NCBI GenBank assembly: GCA_026826555.1 | Contig: JAKSZT010054399.1 | Location: forward strand, 6,875,266-6,939,265 | Source of the DNA: Tolypeutes matacus | Taxonomy: Eukaryota > Chordata > Mammalia > Cingulata > Chlamyphoridae | Direction: 5' to 3' | Length of the DNA: 64,000 bases | Part shown: one piece after another, positions 1 to 11,220 of the stretch | Numbering within the stretch: the stretch's first letter is position 1 | Layout of the letters: every line of letters begins with the position of its first letter | Position numbers and translations under genes: made by a program | Notes under the pieces: model-generated | Database searches by the model: none | Told to the model about the DNA's origin: nothing | What the model saw: only the letters and a program-made list of their open reading frames with translations

Positions 1-196
1 CAATTGCCAACTTTAATTTAAAATATTTATTCACAATTTTAAATATCGCCACATTTAAGGGCAAATTAGGTTTAATTTTTCATTGGCAATCCAGTAGTTT
101 CTCAGACTCTTGCTATGTCTCAAGGCTGCAGTATATAAGAAGAATGGGTCTATTAGCCAGAAAGACAGCTTGGTATATCAGTAAAATCAGGTCAGA

Positions 197-303
197 GGGG
201 AGTGGGTGTAGCTCAGTGGTTGAGTGCCCGCTTCCCATGTACGAGGTCCAGGGTTCATCCCCTGGTACCTCCTTTGAAGAGGAAAAAAAAAAAAAAAAAA
301 AAA
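197..303 (+). repeat. DAS-type SINE (short tRNA-derived) inside a MIR
   Basis: Contains the A-box-like GTAGCTCAGTGGTTGAG and B-box-like GGGTTCATCCC, then a long A tail. It is flanked by a perfect 13-bp target duplication AAATCAGGTCAGA (184-196 and 304-316). The flanks (about 110-196 and 304-430) resemble an old MIR, so a young SINE split an ancient one. Confidence 0.9.
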
Positions 304-560
304 AAATCAGGTCAGACAGCTGAGCTCTAATCTCAGCCCTACTAATCTCCAAGCCTCAGTCTCCTCATCTGTTAAATGGAGATGAGTTGTATTACCCACC
401 ATAAAGAGCTACTATAAAGCATTTTTTTAAAAAATTTAGCATTTGAAACTATAAAGAACTTTGAAAATGTTATTTTTTGCACTATTTTCTACTCTCAGCA
501 GTTTTTCAGTATTGACCACCCAATGTTTATTCATGAAAACAAAATATAATAAGAGATATA

Positions 561-566
561 CATACC
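561..566 (-). other. Splice donor of GCNT2 exon 1A
   Basis: On the minus strand the exon ends CCTG and the intron opens GTATGT. Splitting the codon after its first base gives NRIP-G, which matches the conserved junction (NRIPG then VPGS) of the GCNT2 isoforms. Confidence 0.9.
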
Positions 567-1490
567 AGGAATCCTATTAAGTGTCACCCAGAAATGTTCA
601 TCAGGGCTATAGGTGTCCTTGGACCAAGAGAGTAAGTCAAGTGCCTGTTGATCTCGGAGGACAAAGTTAGCAAATTCCCTCGTGAGGGCCACATAGGCAG
701 TGCCAAAGTAAATGGTCATGTTGTGAGGAGCGGGCGTTTTTGATTTTGTTGTTTTAATCATGTAGGAACTTTTCTTGTTTAATAATTCTCTGTGGACGTA
801 TTTAGTCCGTCCAATTATGTGATCAGGAGGCAGCACCCCTGGAGTTATATTTTTCCCTTTAAACCCTTTCAGATACTGAAGTATCTCCTTGTTGGTTTTC
901 AGGGGGAAATCCTGCCCACAGGTGTTGATCACGTACTTCCAGGGAACCTCGGAGGCCACAAGGTCACTGAGGCAGTTCAGGTCAGCCTGGAGCCTGGAAA
1001 TCCCACCATAGACAACTGGCTCCATCTTGGAAGCCAGAAAAGCATTGGGGAAGCAGCTCAGTAACTGCTTCACCGCATCTTTAAATCTATCTGCCGCTTT
1101 CTTATCCACGTGAACGCAGTACACATTTTGGGGCATGTAAATCGCCCTGAAAAGCCTCTCGAAAGTTGCAAAGTCTTTGTGTATGGTCACTGTGTAAGCC
1201 AAAGGGAACCTGGCTTCTTCTTCAGAGAGAGTTTCTGTTATATAGTGACCTTGAACCAAATACTCAGAGCAGGTAGAGGCATTCAGAGTAGTTTTCAGTG
1301 CATTTTCTGTCAGGTAAAAAGCCTTCCCCTGAAAAATCTGATGGCAGACTTCTACTAAGAGCGAAGTATTGGACAGTGCTGTCTTCAGAAAACGCTTATT
1401 CTCCTGCAACTTGTTATTGTAAACAAACACAAAAATCAGGGCAGTCATAACAGACATGGTAAAAAGGCAGCGCTTCCAAGATCCCATCAT
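566..1490 (-). CDS. GCNT2: GCNT2 alternative first coding exon 1A (IGnTA form), partial gene
   Basis: Encodes the N-terminal 308 residues plus one base of the I-branching beta-1,6-N-acetylglucosaminyltransferase, a Golgi type II membrane enzyme that adds beta-1,6-GlcNAc to poly-N-acetyllactosamine and so converts blood group i to I. The start MMGSWK and the body closely match the human IGnTA isoform. Seen in the sequence: a short cytoplasmic tail; a membrane segment at about residues 8-24; sequons at N41, N70, N214 and N257; conserved cysteines at 49, 74, 125, 146, 173 and 191; a VHVD motif at 126-129; and SPDEHFW at 295-301, whose Glu298 corresponds to the proposed catalytic Glu of the C2GnT/GT14 family. 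A TGA lies directly upstream in frame, which supports this ATG. The exon ends AGG ATT CCT G followed by the donor GTATGT (intron from 565). The frame stays open 11 more codons into the intron, to 531. About 94 C-terminal residues from exons 2 and 3 lie outside the window. Confidence 0.95.
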
Positions 1491-1493
1491 TCA

Positions 1494-3804
1494 AAACCAG
1501 GAAGTGAGTAAAATGTCTTTTGAAATAGGACTGCAGTGTAGCTATATTTAACTTACTTTTTCTCTAGAATCCATAACCGCCCGTTCGATGTCCTTCCAGC
1601 TTAATCATTCTTGTCCCGTGTCTTTCTTCCGTGCCTCTTTATTTACCTCTGTGATGCATTGCCACCTCTCTTTGACACATTTCTGAAGTAGCTCCTTTGG
1701 ATTCGTTTTCCTTAGTCTTCTGCTAAGCTGTCATCTGTTACTACACAAAAACAAATTGCCTCATGGGGCTTCTGATTCTAAGGTGTCTACACATCAGTGT
1801 GGGGTTGTTGCTTGCGGCTGAGGTCACCATTGTGCAAGTCACTGCCTTCAGCTTCAACCCCAGCCCCTTCTCCCCACCGGGAGGGCTGCTAACCGTGTGA
1901 GTGCCTCAGCTTCCTGTTAATCATTGTGTTCAACTGCCTGAGTTTGTTTGCTTAATCAACACTGCCAAGTTAGAAGTTTCAGTTCTAAGCCCGTGAACAC
2001 TGCCTAGAGAGAGATTCTGTCGATCAATATTTAGTGCTTAATAACAAATCACTTAACCCTGTTTTTACACACACCTCTCCACATTGGCTGGTAGCACCAT
2101 AAAGCATGGCAGCTGACTGGCTGTTGAGCCAAATCCTTTCCAGAGCTTAATTTTCTCTGCTGCTAGGTAAAGTCCTTGAAAAAGGCACATTACGAACTTA
2201 ATTCATCACCTAACTTACTACCCAAAGTGACTGGGGACCTATGAAAAGAAAAGAAAAAGGCTAACTTCCTTTAAGACAAAAACCAAAAGCAAAAAAAAAA
2301 AAAAACCCGCCAGTTGTCACCCAAAAGAGGCTAAAGGCAAAATAAGTGACTGACAAATCTATTTCACCTTAGCTAAGGAAGGATGGGGATGGAACAACCT
2401 GATGGCCAGAAAGGGGCATTGGAGGAGCCATCTCATTTTTGGATGTTCCAGAATTTAAAGAGAGCGGTTCTTAGATTCAGATTTATAAGTCCTTTAAATG
2501 GAATCTCATTTCCCTGATCTGTGAAAAAGGATAATTATGCCACCTTCATAGATCACTTGGGAGAATAAATCAAGATAACATGCATAAAGATTTCATCACC
2601 ATGCCTGGAAACAAACGGCACTGAGAGAGACTATCAGAGAAAGAAGCCGGTTTACACACACACACACACTCACACACACGCACTCTTTAAGAAAATGACC
2701 GAATTACCACCTCTCCTTTGAAATCTTCTTGGGAGGTAGAATTCACTACTCCTTCCTCTGTAAGCCCATTTCGAGGAGCTCATGCATCTAGAACGGCATT
2801 TAGCAGTTTTGTAGTCTTTGGCAGTTGGTGCCCTGGGTGTGTAAGGGCATCAGGTACACAGAGAAGCAGAAGAGTGCTGTGCTCATCAGCTCTTCTTCTT
2901 CTACTCCCCAGCCCTGTTTACATGTAATAGACAAGTGAACATGCTTGAGGTTTCAGTTCCCAGTTTCCCTGACCACCTTAGACTGGAGTCCAGGTAATAA
3001 GGATTTGTAAGAGATGTATAATTGTATGTGTGAATGTGGGTATATTCAATGTACCTTTTTCCCTGATACATTTTCTTAATTATAAAGACAACAGGTCTAA
3101 GTTGGTTGTCATCACAAGGTTTTCACTCTTCCATACTCTCATTTAAATCTTGCCCATAGACACACATGTCCTGATTTGATCAAGAACACAAGGAAGATGC
3201 AATTTTGCATCCTGCTTTTTGCACTTAATACTCTGCCGTAATATTTCCATATTGCTACTTGGGCTTCACTGGACACTGTCTTCACAACCATTATTTTAGA
3301 ACACACCAGAGATATCATTTTGTTATAGCTTTGGTTTTCCACTCCGGTTGAAGGCTAATACCTTAAAATGATTGCTGAGTGTTCACATATACCAGGAACA
3401 CCAAAAAATGATGACGAGAAAGGACCCAGGGAAATTCTCCACATTAGGTGAGTCAGTCTTCAAAGGTGTTTCGAATGAGATTCTATGGTGTGATTCAAAT
3501 GCATACACTCTTGTCTACATGGCCCAAAGTAGAATTCAACCAACCCAAAAATCGATTAGCATAAATAGCTTTCATGTGTCTATCTAGATTTCTCTTGAAC
3601 AAATGGCTTCCTCAATACAGTAGTCATACAAGAGCAATCTTTTCGGAGGTGTTGATTAAAATTTAATTTTTATTTTTAGTATCCCTCCAGTTAGGCATCC
3701 TTTGCCCACAACAAATGAAACTGATTATAAGGACGAGAAAATGAAGTCAGTACTTAAACATGTTTCTGCCACAGATATTTTCAGATGATCACATCAGTTC
3801 TTTA

Positions 3805-3835
<31 letters not shown>

Positions 3836-6800
3836 GTTTTAGTGTTTCCTTTCTCTCTTTTTTTTTTCCATCACCTCATTCTCGTCACAGTTCTTTCCCT
3901 TCAAACATTTTAAGCATAAAAGTGTCTGTAATCATTTGCCTGCTTTTCTCTGAATTTACAGCTCACTGAATTTACAGTTACTGGGTGATGAGCCTTTGCA
4001 TGTAGTACTTTGTTCCAGTCAAGTTCTTAATGGTACGTCACCTGAGATGCTATGAAGTTCCTTGGATTTGAGCTCTGGAAACATTTGCAAAACTTTTGAA
4101 TACCTTTAACAACGCTAGATATTTTTACAAGGATTCTGGGGAGTGAGGTGGGAATGCCTAGCTCTGACCCTTCCGCTTTCCCCTACACCATTTTGCAATC
4201 ATATCGCTAATCATTCTTCCAAGTTCTGGGCTCTATGCTCCATATGTCATTTGTGCTAAATATTGGGAGTCGAGGATGGGGAGGTAAAAGAGTGACCAAG
4301 GAAGGAAATTCTGCGCTCCAGCTTGAACATTCGATCAAAATTAATACCCAAAATTCTAAGTTTGAGGCAGTGTTCAGGTAGGATACAGAGTTCTGAAAAC
4401 ATTGGGAACCAGAATAAACCAGTGGCTTCATCACTCAACAAATGGAAGGGTATGTATTCACGTCTCTTTCTGAGTTCAGCCACTAATTGCTTATTTCTAG
4501 TAACTTATATCCGTATAAAGGCTCACTCCAGACGTACATTTTCATTACACTAAAATGACTGCATTTAGAATTTAATCTAAACAACTCACTGTAGAAAGTC
4601 TTTCTTTAGCCATGGGTCCATATAATGCCCAAAGTACTTTTCACGTATTTATTTTATCATGACATCATCTCCAAACCAAAGATAAGAAAGAGAGTAATCA
4701 GGGAAGCCGAATGGAAGCTTTTACAGTGTCTAGGAAAGCCTGGTGAGATGAGATCTGGAAGAAAGAGGAGCTTGGATTAAACTGGATTTTCTAATCTGAA
4801 GGTCCATACTTGACATTCTGTTCTTTTTCACTACTCTGATTCTCTGTCTCTCCCTCCTCTTTCTTTCTCTATTTATGTATTTGTTTCGGTTAAACTCAGT
4901 ACCCCAAATTTACTCTCAGTGTTTCCACACAACCACAGAAAATGGCCTAAAATAACAGTGTTTATTATAGACACTCAGTGAGTTATGTGAGCAAATTTTC
5001 CAGTGGGACTAAACTCACTCTCAGAATCTGAGGCCCTGAACAAAGTCATATGACCTCTCAGCCTCACTGTGGGTTTCTCACGGGTGAACTTGAAAGTACA
5101 GCTTCCCTGATCACACGGGAACGGAGCCCTGAGATCTCCATTCCAGAGTTTCCTTCCTAGCCGGGTAACCCGCACCTCTGAGTCTTGGTTTTTCAACTGG
5201 AAAAAACAAAAGCACCCCAATCTGCCGGTGATGCCGGGAGGATTCCTGAGGTCATGTTCATAAAGCATCTAGCCCAGTGCTGGCTAGAGACTTCTGAGTG
5301 ACTTTCAGACCTTGAGGGAAAGCGACAGGAAAGAAAAGGTGCAGGGGAAGTGAGCAAGAGTTGCAATCATTTAACATTAAATGACTGAAAAATGGAAAAC
5401 AGAGAAATGCAAGCTCAGTCAAGTAATAAAAGCAATGTAATGGATAAAAAGTAAATAAATGTTTCCTTTTTTTTAAAAAAAAAGGAAAAAACAAGGAAAA
5501 CAAAGTATCTTTGAGTTTGATGTTACTTAGCATATCTGTCTTTAATTTCAGAAGACTGATTTTTGCAACATTGCAACACTACTTTGCTACTTCCTTTTCT
5601 AGGTGGTCAATTTTAGTTTTACCTACTATGAAATGAAGTTCATTCCTCAGAGAAATATTGGGCGAGTGACTAAAAGTGCATTTTAAATGTCAGACCGTGC
5701 CAAGTACATTTCCCATTGCCTGAAGAGAACTTGGGGAAATAATGGGAGCCGTTCCTTTAGAAATGAAAATTGTCCCTCTTTAATAAAAAGTTAAAAGTGA
5801 AAACTAAGACATATGGATACTAACGATTCAGCGAAATGAATGAAAAATCCTAGTTCCCAGTAGGAGCACCACATAATGAAAGAACAGGCACACATGTTAT
5901 CCTTTCAAAAGGTTCTTCAAATAGAAATCTCATGTGCCAGGACCACGTGACTCATTCATCAAACATTTTTTGTGTGTACGTACTTAACTCAGGCACTGTA
6001 CTAGGTTCTGGGAATAGAAAACATAAATGGAGCCCAAATGCATATGAGTCTGTTGAATCTTAAAGTGCTTTCAGGGATTAAACAGAAGTAATGTTATGTG
6101 GAGACCATTCCCCTGCAATTTCCTCATCCAGTAGGAAATTGATATGGTTCTCAGGAGGATAAAGTTGCCAGGAAGCCAAGGGGCCTCTTTTTGGGAAAGC
6201 CAAGCTAACCTTTGATATACATAGAATAAAAAAGGTCTGTTTGCCCCCCATAGTCCCAACCCCAAAGACCCTACCTGCCCTTAAGAGGCCCAGAGGTGAG
6301 AATGCACGTCTAGAGGGAGCCTTACCTGGGGTTGATTGCTGAAGTTAAGGTAGTACAGGTGTGACCCTATCACGGTTTTTCCCCTCCCTACAGGAGCCTG
6401 GAGGGCTGTGGGGCTGACGCTTCCAGCTCCAGAAGTGTGTTACAAGCACAGCTATCTGGACAGAAAACTGCCTGGATTTAACTGCACCTCCCACGAGGAC
6501 CCTCCAATAGAGGACGCATGATCATTCATTACTCTCTGGTATTTTCCCGGGACTGTCCTCCAATGTACCCAGTCAACGGTCATTTTTCTCAGAGAAAGAA
6601 CTTCTCCAGTTCCCTTCATGGACCCCTTCTGCATTAAGGCACCTCCTTTTTAAAATTTAGTTTTAGGTAAGAAACCTTCTTGCCCCTGACTTGTGGTGAT
6701 TTCTTACCAGGTTTAGTCTGTGTTCCTCCCCACTGGAAAGGGGAAATCACACAGGTGGCAACAGCATCAAGTGGGAAATGAGGCATGGGGCGGGGGGCAG

Positions 6801-7200
6801 ATCCCAGGCTCCATGATGCCCCTAACGAATTGCACAGCTTGAGCAGAACCTCAGATTCTGCCTAGGCAAGACAAATGGGAGGGGCTCAGGGCTCCTTACC
6901 CTCCCGGGAATGAATTATGATTCATGTTCCAGGGAAAAGGCTCACTGCAGCCATATATTTGTTCACATGCATCTAGTCATGTCCCTCTTCCCAGAAACGG
7001 TTTGAAACAGCTTAGGAAATGCATAAAACGCAATGGCTTTAAAGACCAGCTGCAGAAGGAGAAGCAGGAGAAGGAATAGCAAATCAACAATTTTCTGTAA
7101 AATGCACAGGTACGTAAGTATATATGTAAGTGCATATGTGCATACACAGGTATGTATTTCCAGACCTTATGAGCACACTGTAGAATGGAAATCAAGAGCC
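1494..7200. other. Interval between the two alternative first exons
   Basis: No coding exon recognised. It holds MIR-like pieces at about 2500-2620, 5160-5300 and 5930-6020, a (CA)n tract near 2655-2685, and T-rich tracts near 3805-3870 and 5468-5485. If the upstream exon is used as a first exon, this is its intron, and the promoter of the 1A transcript should lie between about 1494 and 3000. I could not identify a convincing core promoter by eye. Confidence 0.6.
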
Positions 7201-7207
7201 ACATACC
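7201..7207 (-). other. Splice donor of the upstream GCNT2-like exon
   Basis: On the minus strand the exon ends CCAG and the intron opens GTATGT, identical in phase and donor hexamer to exon 1A. This is the strongest sign that the upstream ORF is a spliceable first exon and not a single-exon gene. Confidence 0.85.
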
Positions 7208-8137
7208 TGGAATCCTATTGAGCATCACCCAGAAATGTTCATCAGGAGAGTAAGTGTCCTTTGACCACTCAAGCAAATCAATGGCCCTTTGGTCTTGAAG
7301 AACAAAATTTGCAAATTCCCTTGTAAGGGCAACATAGGCAGAGCCAAAGTAAATGGTGAGCTTATGGGGAGGAGGACTTTTTCTCATCCACGTCCATAGC
7401 ATGAAGGAAAACAAATGGTATCTCTGTTCCCAGTACACATATTTCGTTCTTCTGATAATATGAGGAGGAGGCAGCACTCCTGGAGTTATATTTTTTCCTT
7501 TAAACCCTTTCAGATGCTGAACTATTTCCTTGTTGGTTTTCAGAGGGAAATCTTGCCCACAGGCGTTGATCACGTACTTCCAGGGAACCTTGGAGGCCAC
7601 AAGGTCTCTGAGGCAGTTCAGGTCAGCCTGGAGCCTGGAAATCCCTGCGTATACCACAGACTCCGTCTTGGAGGCCATGATGGTGTTTGAGAAGCAACTC
7701 ACTAGTTTTCTCACTGCACCTTTGAAAGCATCTGCAGCCTTCTCATCCACGTGGATGCAGTAGACATTTTGGGGCATGTAAATAGCTCTGAAGAGCCTCT
7801 CAAAAATATCAAATTCCTTGTGGATGACCAGGATATATGCCAAAGGGAACTCAGCTTCTTCTTTGGACAGAGGTTCCATTATATAGTGATTTTGGATCAA
7901 GTATTGTTGGCAAGTCATGTCTCCAAATGATGGCTTTGGCATATTCTCATCCAAGAAAAATTTCTTCCCTGTCACAATCATATCACAGACTTCTGCAAGG
8001 ACTGAAGTGTTTGAGATTTTCCCCACATGGAGGTGTTTTTGTGGGACTAAATTGTTGGTGTACAGGAAAAAAAGAGTTATAGACAGGGCCATGAGCCCTA
8101 CAAAAAGCCCAAACATCTTCAGCCTCATTGTTCTCAT
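7207..8137 (-). CDS. Second GCNT2-like first coding exon, upstream of 1A (GCNT6-like or extra alternative exon)
   Basis: Encodes 310 residues plus one base of a GT14-family beta-1,6-GlcNAc-transferase, paralogous to exon 1A. It starts [10 protein letters not shown] and has a membrane segment at about 8-26, an N43 sequon, cysteines at 51, 76, 127, 148, 175 and 193, an IHVD motif, an N216 sequon and SPDEHFW with Glu300. All six cysteines of the 1A exon are kept. The exon ends ATT CCA G with donor GTATGT, the same phase and junction as 1A, so it could splice in frame to shared exons 2 and 3. An in-frame TGA lies about 39 nt upstream of the ATG. The N-terminal third differs clearly from what I recall of human isoforms A, B and C. 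It lies about 5.7 kb upstream of 1A, a position where I know no classical GCNT2 exon. A stretch around residues 230-245 (aromatic-rich, [13 protein letters not shown]) is unusual and two residues longer than 1A. The frame runs on through the intron to 6977, and that tail is not expected to be coding. It could be GCNT6-like; transcription is unproven. Confidence 0.85.
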
Positions 8138-8177
8138 GATCTCTTCTTTATATGTCTCTAGCTTGACTTCACATCAC

Positions 8178-9058
8178 AGCTGCAGGTTGGGAAATCGGCT
8201 TTAATTTCTTACTTGCGGCAACAAAAAGATATCACCACTCACTCTAGGGATGGAGGATCAACCACAAGTCTGCAGTCCTTCCCTTACACCGAAAGGATCA
8301 AATGGATGGAGAACATGAGCCACCAAGGCAAGTGGACTAACCAAGCACAGTGAGGCAACTTCATCTAGGTCATCCCAAACAGAAGGCCCAGCAAAACTGG
8401 CCATGGCTGCCAAGTCAGGGATGGTTTTTCCATGTGGGGTAAACGTAGAAGGTGTGTCAGTCTTGCCACCGCCTTACCCAGAAAAGGCCACCATCACAAT
8501 CATCGGTATCACCTTTGTGCACAAGGTGATATGTCCTCAACTTCCTCAGTCCCAGTTGTCCTGAAGCAGATTATGATTTACATTGACAACTCCCAGAATT
8601 TCTCAATAGCAGTGTTTGTACCTAAAAATAAAAATCAAGAATTCATAGAACTTCAGGACTGCAGGGAATTATTCAGAGGAACTTACTCATTGGCAATTGA
8701 AGAACACTAAAAATGAATTGTAACTAATGTATCAGATACATTTGCCTCCATTTTCTCACTGGCATCCCTGTGAGGTAAGCATTGACATTATATTCATTTT
8801 ATACAGGAGGAAATTGAAGCCCAAAGATACTCTGACTTGCCTGATACCCAATAAGGAGTTAATGGTAGCACTAGGTCTCAAAACAAGCCCTTCTGACTCC
8901 ACTGGCCTTCCACCTGGAATTTTCTCTCCCCAAAACTTTTCTTGAAGCATTCTCACCCATCCTTCAGGTCTGGTGTGCCACTGCTTTCCCTGGAAAACCT
9001 TCCCTTGTAGTTCTAGAAACATCCAGTATAGCTTAAATATTAAAGCATTGTACCATAT
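8178..9058. other. Flank upstream of the second GCNT2-like exon, with a MIR
   Basis: Non-coding. About 8735-8900 reads as a plus-strand MIR (GAGGTAAGCATTGACATT, AGGAGGAAATTGAAGCCC). The part next to the ATG would contain the 5' UTR or promoter of the upstream exon. The TATAAA-like string about 15 nt before the ATG is too close to be its TATA box. Confidence 0.5.
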
Positions 9059-9290
9059 CTTATAATGTTAGAAAAATTCAAAGTAACTCTTGCTCATATG
9101 TTGGGAGGCATGCAGAGCTACGGATTTAACATTAACCAAATTTAACTTCACCAAAAATGTATAACTATGCACTCCCTCACTCATTAACTTTATTCACATC
9201 TGTACTTTTATGTCCATACCACCCCCTCCCATCCTTATCATCCCAAGATTGCCTGATCTCAGGTACCATGCATATTTTGCTTTCTCAAGT
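9059..9290 (+). mobile_element. ERV LTR fragment, family shared with 15024-15250
   Basis: Begins around CTTATAATGTTAGAA and shares most of its length with 15024-15250 (for example ATGCACTCCCTCACTC and the stretch around GTCCATA, CCCAAGATTGCC). The similarity stops where a MIR-like sequence begins near 9295, so only the 5' part of the LTR is present here. Confidence 0.6.
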
Positions 9291-10016
9291 TAATTTATCC
9301 TAACCCCAGTTCTTTCATCTATAAAATGGAGAAGATAACATACTACCAACAATAAGGGTTCTTGTTAGGACTAAATTAATACAAAGAACTTGCCCCATGC
9401 CTGACACATAGTAAACAGCCTCATTGCCCTTCTCTTTCTCCTTTTCTTTCTCTTGGATAAGTTCCTAACCACACTGACTTCTGGCTGTTCTCTTATCACA
9501 GGGGTTGGAAACCTGGAAACTACATTTCCCAGAATCCCTTGCCATCTGGCTTCTGTTTTGTATTCCTTTAAAGAGAAACATTTGTAAGAGATTTTGAAAG
9601 CAGAAGAGAAACATAAGTTCATATAACTACTTCCTCAGGGCCATGAAAGTGCATAGACTTTGGTAGTAGGCAAACTACCAAACTCTTAAACTTCACTTCT
9701 GCAGCTCTTCCAATGGTTTTGTAACCACCTAATTCCTTGAATTAAATCCCTTCCAGCTTGAGTGGTTCCTATTTTCTCCATGAATTCCTACCTGATATAT
9801 TTTCCTTCTTCTCCTCCTGCTTATTGAATTCTATCATAGATTACTGAGTTAGAAAAGGAGGGAGGAAAATAATAGGAATACTAATAATAACTGTTAACAT
9901 TTAGGTCTTTAATCAAATGACATAGTTTTAGTGGGTGCTTCCTGATCACCCCATCTAAAATATCAATCTTTTCCTCACTTTCCACTTCTCTGCTTTTTAA
10001 AACTCTCCTTAGTATT
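9291..10016. other. Unique AT-rich DNA with a MIR
   Basis: No gene seen. About 9295-9420 is a plus-strand MIR (CATCTATAAAATGGAGAAGATAA, then GCCTGACACATAGTAAACA). The remainder is unassigned. Confidence 0.5.
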
Positions 10017-10029
10017 TACCACTACTTTA

Positions 10030-10225
10030 TTTTTTTTTTAAAGGATTATATTCTTTTTTTTTTTTAAGATTTTATTTATTTATTCATTTATCCCCCCCTT
10101 GCTGCTGGGTCAGCTAACCACGCCGTGCGGGCGGGCTTGTCTTCACCAGGAGGCCCCGGGAACCGAACCCGGGGCCTCCCATATGGTAAACGGGAGCCCT
10201 ACTGATTGAGCCATAGCCGCTTCCC
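10030..10225 (-). repeat. Long DAS-type SINE (subfamily with CACGGCGTGGTTAGCTGACC body)
   Basis: Minus-strand copy: T-rich tail at the left, then the revcomp of the body GGAAGCGGCTATGGCTCAATCAG at the right. It is flanked by a perfect 13-bp duplication TACCACTACTTTA (10017-10029 and 10226-10238). Related copies occur at 11930, 18279, 52591 and 63609. Confidence 0.9.
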
Positions 10226-10496
10226 TACCACTACTTTAAATGATTGTGATATTACTTGTTTATCTCATTCATTGTTCTTCTCTCTAGGAAATTATTAAGC
10301 TAATGATGAAGAGGATATCTGTCTGTTTGTCTCACTGCTGTATCCCCAGCTACTCTTCAAGTACCTGGCAAATACTTGCAGGTGCTCAAAAAATACTTGT
10401 TGAGTTGATGAATGGAGTACATAGTATGTGCCAAACCCTCTTCTAAGTTCTATATGTATATTTTCTTATTTTATCCTTTTGAAAAAACCTATCCCC

Positions 10497-10683
10497 TGGC
10501 GGGGGGCGGGGAGGGGAGGAAACTGTGAGAAAAACCCTTAACAGGGAGGCTGATTTGAGATTGTACATCTCCAGTCTCCTGCCAGTGAATAAACCCACTT
10601 TTCCTTCTTAGCCTAGTTTGGTTTGCCTATTCTGCTGCACTGAGTGACGGAACCTAGCCGAGGCCCACCCAGGCCCTCTTCAG
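10497..10683 (+). mobile_element. ERV LTR 3' part (R/U5-like), related to 16495-16655
   Basis: Shares GAGAAAAACCCTTAA, GGAGGCTGATTTGAGATTG and a CCACTTTTCCTTC segment next to an AATAAA-like signal with 16495-16655, which is typical of an R/U5 end. A TTTGGTGCTCAACATGG string follows, resembling the primer binding region after a class I LTR. Confidence 0.6.
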
Positions 10684-10700
10684 TTTGGTGCTCAACATGG
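10682..10700 (+). other. Possible retroviral primer binding site
   Basis: GTTTGGTGCTCAACATGG directly follows the LTR end, as the primer site does in class I endogenous retroviruses with TTTGGTGC-type sites. It is short and decayed, and the tRNA type is not assigned. Confidence 0.35.
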
Positions 10701-11138
10701 TCCTTGTGAGAAGGACCTTGCTCAGTGGGCTCCTGTACCCCCAAGGTAAGACCTTCAGGAACCCTGGCTCTGTGGCCATGGGAGGGCTTTACTCAGAGTC
10801 TCTTGCCTCCCAGGCATCTAAGGTCCCTAAAGGCAGGCGGTGGGCTACGAGGGAAAACAGGTTCTGTTCTCTGTGTGTTGTGTGCGTGTGTGTTTTGTGT
10901 TATTCTTTCTGTCCTCAGCAGCACATTAGTTCCTGCCAAAGCTGTTCCCTCGGATAGGTCCTTGCCTTTTCTCTGCTCTTTTTTTGTGAGAGAGTTGGAC
11001 TCTGCCTACCTACTTCTATGACATTCTCCCAGAAGTCTTCCTAACACATTTTATGAAGCCAACATCACCCTAATACCAAAGCTGGATAAAGACATTACAA
11101 GAAAAGAAAATTACGGACCAATTTGTCTAATGAATATT

Positions 11139-11220
11139 TTTTTTCCCCAAATGAGTCAGAATTTATTTCTGACATCAGGACTGGTGTCAGAGACTCTAGT
11201 CTGAGAAATCATCATTCTCA
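11139..11220 (-). pseudogene. Box C/D snoRNA-like retrocopy inserted in L1 ORF2
   Basis: An 82-bp insertion in L1 reverse transcriptase sequence, flanked by a perfect 13-bp duplication TCTAATGAATATT (11126-11138 and 11221-11233). On the minus strand it reads as a box C/D snoRNA: terminal stem TGAG/CTCA, box C ATGATGA (about 11215-11209), D' CTGA (11190-11187), C' TGATGT, and D CTGA (11159-11156), then a short A-rich tail. The guide before D' contains CAGACTAGAGTC, whose complement GACTCTAGTCTG occurs, as I recall, in 28S rRNA. I cannot name the family. The placement and tail indicate a dead L1-mobilised copy whose parent gene lies elsewhere. Confidence 0.7.

Noticed and set aside
201..275. 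tRNA gene (A and B boxes)
   Set aside because: The boxes belong to a DAS SINE with A tail and target duplication; the same holds for every tRNA-like hit in the window.
792..1358. Plus-strand open frames of 80-90 codons over exon 1A
   Set aside because: Antisense shadows of the conserved GCNT2 exon; parallel shadows occur over the second exon at 7415-8204.
6977..7206. 76-codon extension of the upstream GCNT2-like frame
   Set aside because: It follows a good GTATGT donor and its residues are not GCNT-like; read-through into the intron is more likely.
8143..8152. TATA-like string upstream of the second exon
   Set aside because: Only about 10-15 nt from the ATG; too close for a TATA box and expected by chance in AT-rich DNA.
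10685..11021. Two overlapping 90-98 codon frames after the LTR
   Set aside because: Different frames with no gag-like motif; could be remnant ERV leader but not supportable.
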